The position numbers and the translations under genes are program-made. The notes beneath the pieces were generated by a model, which was not told the DNA's origin, did not search any database, and saw only the letters and a list, made by a program, of their open reading frames with translations. From assembly GCA_025617745.1 (NCBI GenBank), contig CM046853.1, positions 30,259,822 to 30,323,821 of the forward strand: DNA of 64,000 bases, written 5' to 3'. Positions 27,101 through 32,821 of the stretch are shown one piece after another; position 1 is the stretch's first letter, and the number at the start of each line of letters is the position of its first letter. The DNA comes from Heliocidaris erythrogramma (lineage: Eukaryota > Echinodermata > Echinoidea > Camarodonta > Echinometridae).

Positions 27101-28267
27101 CTTGAAGATTGAAGGTTGAAAAGGCAGTCCAAAATGTGATGGAAAGCGAGATGGATGGGGAAATTGGTGGATGGTATGGAATTCCTGTGAAAATACCAGC
27201 CCATTATTTCTTATTTTTTTGTGTGGCGAGGTTCGTGTCGCGGTACGAATAGAATTCTTACTGATTGATATTATTCTTAACCAAATCTATAAACAATTTT
27301 ATCACTTTCACCACAATATCAAAATGTTAAAAAGAATATTCAGTAAATGTGATAATACAGATTCATCTTGACATATTATAATAAAGCCCGGCGCACACTG
27401 CATGATCTGACTACGATGCGATTTTGGGAAAAGTTGTTATAACACTTGATATGAACCTTCAAACATGTAAAATCTTCGTGATCAAAGTTCCAAATAGTAG
27501 TATGAATACTAAAATCGAAATTCCGGGCTACTGCGAGCCCCCGTGTAGGAATAAAAGCGAATTCAATTCCAAATCGTAGTGACGTCATACCAATCTTGCG
27601 ATCGACTAAGATTTGAAGCCGATTTGGCCCTTACTCTAACCAGAAGAATTCCAGTTAACCAAAATTTCGATATTAGTATTCGTATCATTATTCCGAACTT
27701 CAAATAAGATAATTTCACTTTTTTAAACTTTCACATTTAATGCAAACTGCAATTTGTTCGAAAATCGGGTCGCAGTCGGATCGTATAGTGTGCGCCGGGC
27801 TTAAGATCTCACTGAGGAGGAAGAAGAAAGGAGATGGAAGTACGTGTAGTAGGGTGTTCACTATTATCAGGGAAGTTCTTGAGATTTGATTTACGGGCTA
27901 GGTGGTCGGTGCGGTAGTTTGGAATGTCAATTGGACCATTGGGAGCAATTATCATGAAAAAACGGTATTCGCTGGGTGAAAAAAGGGTATCTCCAAACAA
28001 ATGATTGAATTGCTACCGTAGTCAAAGGCATCTTGATATGTGACAAGACAGCCCTTCAAGCAGAGATAACTTAGAAATGAACTTTTATTGTAAGTAATGC
28101 CTCAAACATATATCAAGAAGCCAATATGGAATGAGTATATCCTTAGAGCTTCAGAGAGCAAAGCGTGAGTTTTCCTTCTGAAATACTGTATATCGCTCGA
28201 TCACAAATCAATAGAGGAATTCCAGGATCCAATTACAATGCTCCTCTCCATCTCACCCCCCCCCCCC

Positions 28268-28301
<34 letters not shown>

Positions 28302-31300
28302 TTTATAATTACGGTACGTTTCATCTTTGATAAAAAATGTAGTTTTTAGGCAGGCCTTAAATCTAGGTTTTATCTACAATAATGTACTTGAAGATGATAT
28401 CCACTTGACTTTTTTGGATTTACAGGCATAACAGGTCCTTGATGAAAATCAACATTTTTCAAATTTATGATCAAACGATGATCGTACGATGTTGAGGAAT
28501 AGTTCAAACACCCTGCTCAGACTACTGTAGTATGTTGTATGTTCTCTTGCTCTTTTATTCATTCTCTTCCGAATCTGAACAAAGAAAATATCAGATATAA
28601 GGAGTGATTAAACAAATTACAAAGTTGAAAAACGAGGATAGCGCTTGCAGTGCTATGTTTTTGCACCAAATCCCAAGTGGGAAATGGTATATAATATACC
28701 TCGGTGAATAGATATTGATAATTCATTATCAACTTACCTTCATTACCAATGAGCCCTTGCCTGCATGTAGAGAGTGAATAAAATAGAAACAGATGAGTGA
28801 ATATTCTTTAACAGGATAGGAAGAAGATAATTGAAAGTATAGGTGTACTCGGACAAAATATGTTTTTGTATTTAATCCATGTACCCTAGATTTAGCTGAT
28901 GCAGTATCATTTGGGATAAAGTTTTGTTTTTCCTTCCAACCAAAAGTGAATCAAATGTTAAGAAAATAGTTTGTCTCATGATAGTGTTATCATTTTCCTA
29001 ACTGATGGTGTATTCCCTCTTCTTCGATTTCTGTTTTGTTCTGTTTCGTTTTGTTGTTACTCTCTGTCAAGATGAATAGAGGCAGGTATAGGCCTAATGA
29101 TGGGAAGATGCCGTTCTGTGCCTAACAATGGAAATAAATATGCAATCCTTGGTAGATCTTGGGTGGAATCGGAGCTCCTTGATGATGAAGTGGGGTTAAC
29201 CTGGGTCATTGAGACTCTACAGGATAGCGAGGTTCGGCTGTTTACAATTAACTTCAAAAATTGACAATAATTGTTTTAGAGGATAACCACTGACTTGCAC
29301 TTGAAGATAAGCTACGCTTTAGTTTGAACGCATTACTGTTCAGATTTGATTTATTTGACAATTTTTTTCCCAAGAGTGATAAAGCTGCAGCTTCATACAA
29401 CTTATCCTTGAAGGGGTGTTATTGTTTTGCGAGGGTTTTGTTTGGTTGGATTTCGTCTTGGGGGGGGGGGGGGGTAATTTACCCCAAAAATTCCACTTGA
29501 ATTCATTCTCTCAATTTTGTTGCAATAATATTGTGACCGTTAGACATTTTGAATTACTTCCAAATATATACTAATTCAATTCAATTCAATTCTCATTTAT
29601 TTCATTTTCAATTAAAAAGTACATTCAAAACAAATACAAAATATGTCATAATCGAAATTAGAAAATGAAATGGGGAACTACATAAATAAAGCCCTTGGGC
29701 CTTGTACGAGCATAGTTCCCTACAAATATTGCGAAATTTATATAGACAACAAATAGAAATGAAAAAAAAATAAAAATGAAAAAAAAAAAAATCATAGTTG
29801 GTACTAGTTAAGTGCATTGATAGTACAACACAAAAGTTAATAAAATGTCAGGTCCATAATCACAAAGTTGATATTCCGATTATAAACTACCGATATAGCT
29901 GAATGTCCTTTGTTTGGAGTTAGAGTTTACAGTTTTAATAGATCGAGCAAAAATATGTAAATGAATAGTCACCGATTACAACTATTCAATTCATGAAACG
30001 ATAGCAACGATAGAGATTTATATAGGGAAACATTATAAGGGAAATTTCAAAAGCATATACACTAATTTTACATGCCATATTATTTAACATCCAAAATAAA
30101 GAGTTTACAGATCTTTTTTAAGAAATTGAAATTCAGTATTGGTGTACTGGTGTACGAACTCGCGGATAAAATTTTGGCATGTTTTTTCACCCGAATATCT
30201 ATTCTAGGTATGTATGTCCAATCGCACGTAGCTCATCTTTATAATGTTTTCTTTTCATGCACCGTGTTTACTTTGTCGCGCCTTAATTCAATGAAAATGA
30301 AGGAATGGCATGCAGTTCGTTATAATGGGCATTGCACAAACTATAATTAACAATAACGTAATAACCCATAGCACAAATGACGGATAGAAATACACATGGG
30401 CTAATCTAAAGTTACTGAACATTGAAAAATCTTTAAACTTGATAAGTGTATCGTTACCATATGTTATTATCAAAGTAACGAGAAATATCATTAGCATGGT
30501 CAGGGGTGGAACCATGCAGGACAAAATCTCTCAGATAAAAAGAAACTTTCTTTCCTCTTCCAAGTGCCTTTCGGGTGTAAAATGGGGTGGACAGGTATGT
30601 TGTGCACCTCCCTTTCCCACTTTAATCCACGCCTGACCATGGTATCCAAATGGTGACTGAATCGAGAGAATGGTAATTCTTGTAAATCACAGCCGTTAAT
30701 ACCATGACTACAGTTTCAGCTGTGGCTTCAGACAAACTAAAGAAAAAAATTGTACTGTATTCATATTTTCTCCCCTATTTTATTTATCCGTTGATCTACG
30801 ATTAAAGAAATTCAAAGAGAAACACGAGGAAAAGTAAGTATTTGGAGAATCACACCAACTTTCTTGGCGAATAATATCATTAGAATGATTCTCTTAACCC
30901 AAGGAAAACCCTTATTGTCAAAAGGTATCTCACGAACCTGTGATTGATTCGCCGATGTTGGCAAGGGTTTTATTTCTCCATCTTATCCTTGCTTCCACAA
31001 AAACTGGTTGGTTGTAATCAAAGATGGTCACACTGAGTTTCTCTGCTACTCCAGGTCGAAAGGCTAGAGGATATGCCACCAAGTACCCTCTGTGAAAGGA
31101 GGAAAATAAGGTCTATGGATTATTTCTATTAAACTTTCAAAGTAAGTTTATGAAACCGTTAAAAAAAAAAACGAGGGTTTTTACACATTCACCCCAAATT
31201 GACAGCATTTTGTGAATTTTACAACAAAGTAGTATAAATGTGTACAAATTACAGCTCACTCGTCCTCTAACTGTCAGCTCGTTATTCTTCCTTTTTTATG

Positions 31301-32781
31301 ATATTTTGTCATTCTGCATTAATCAATCGACCCCTGTGATTTTCTCGTGGAATCATAATGGGTCTTGAATTGTTTTCTTTTAATCTTTCTTTTTCAAATA
31401 TATGAGTGGACATAGAAGATGCATCATCCAGCTACGTCATCAGTCATGTTCATAATCAACATATTCAGATACAACACCTGGAAGTCAAAATTTCATGTTG
31501 ATAAGGAAACAATCGTAATGTTATGTTTCCCCTTCACTGTCACTTTTAATGATGGCTTATACTACAAAAAGGCTCCTCCCAGTGTAGTGGTGATGGTGAT
31601 GGTGATGGTGGTGACGGGTGATGGTGGTGCTGGTGGTGCTGATGGCGATTGTGGTGGTGGTGGTGGTGGTTGTGGTGATGAAGGTGGTAATGGCGGTGAT
31701 GGTGGTGATAATTGTGGTGGTTGTTGTGGTGGTGGTGATGAAGGTGGTAATGGCGGCGGTGGTGGTGATGATGGTGGTGGTGGTGGTTGTGGTGGTTGTG
31801 ATGAAGGTGGTAATGGCGGTGGTGGTGGTGGTGGTGATGATGGTGGTGGTGAAGATGGTGGTGGTGGTGGTGGTGGTGGTGGTGGTTGTGATGAAGGTAG
31901 TAATGGCGGTGGTGGTGGTGGTGATGGTGGTGGTGAAGAATGTGGTGGTGGTGGTTGTGGTGGTGATGAAGGTGGTAATGGCGGTGGTGGTGGTGATGAT
32001 GGTGGTGGTGAAGATGGCATATTTTTTGGCAGAGTATTGGACGAATTTATTTAAAGACAGGGGTGACTCACAATCGCTTTCTACCATCATGTTGATTGCA
32101 TAAAAAATAACAAAAGTACCACCCTACACGATTCCTTCATCTCCTTCTTAATACATTTTCAATCTCTCACACCTCCTTTATCCAGGCATAATAGTAAATC
32201 CTGTTATCAATAACAAAGCCAGTTCACTTGTCATTTTAGGTGAGTCTAACAAGAAACCCACATTGTGCCTATCCTTTGAAGTTACTTCTCACTTTACAAT
32301 TTGCTCAAAATAATAATGCTATTACCAGGACAAAAGATCTGCGTTGGTGATGATTGTGCAAAGACAAAGAAGTTGAAGTAGCATCGATGGATTACTTTAA
32401 CCTCAAGTTTTGTTCGTCTACAACAAAGGATTCTTAAGTTAGCTCTCTCAAGAAGCCATTTTTAATCTTGTCATCTTATCTGTTCCATTATGTTTTCACT
32501 CCTGCATCACTTACATGATGAATAATGGTTTCGTTGTGAAAAGTGGGAGATGTTTCATCACAAAATCCCAGAAAATCCCCTCCACTTTTCAGATTTACGT
32601 TGTAATTGTAAAGGAATCCTCGCGTTATAGGATTGCTTTATGCTTTCTGAGGTAATAGTTATACGTTCCCGACGCCCAAACACGTTCATAGATTCTTCTT
32701 AGTAGAAAACTCATCCTTAAATCAAACTGTCTAGTCGACTATATGATCTATATCACGAATTGGAAAAGTGAACCCGAAAAA

Positions 32782-32821
<40 letters not shown>

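Noticed and set aside
31419-32103. Open frames of 150-210 codons on both strands (Gly-rich, Pro-rich, Thr-rich)
   Set aside because: All come from the GGT minisatellite; no flanking unique coding sequence.
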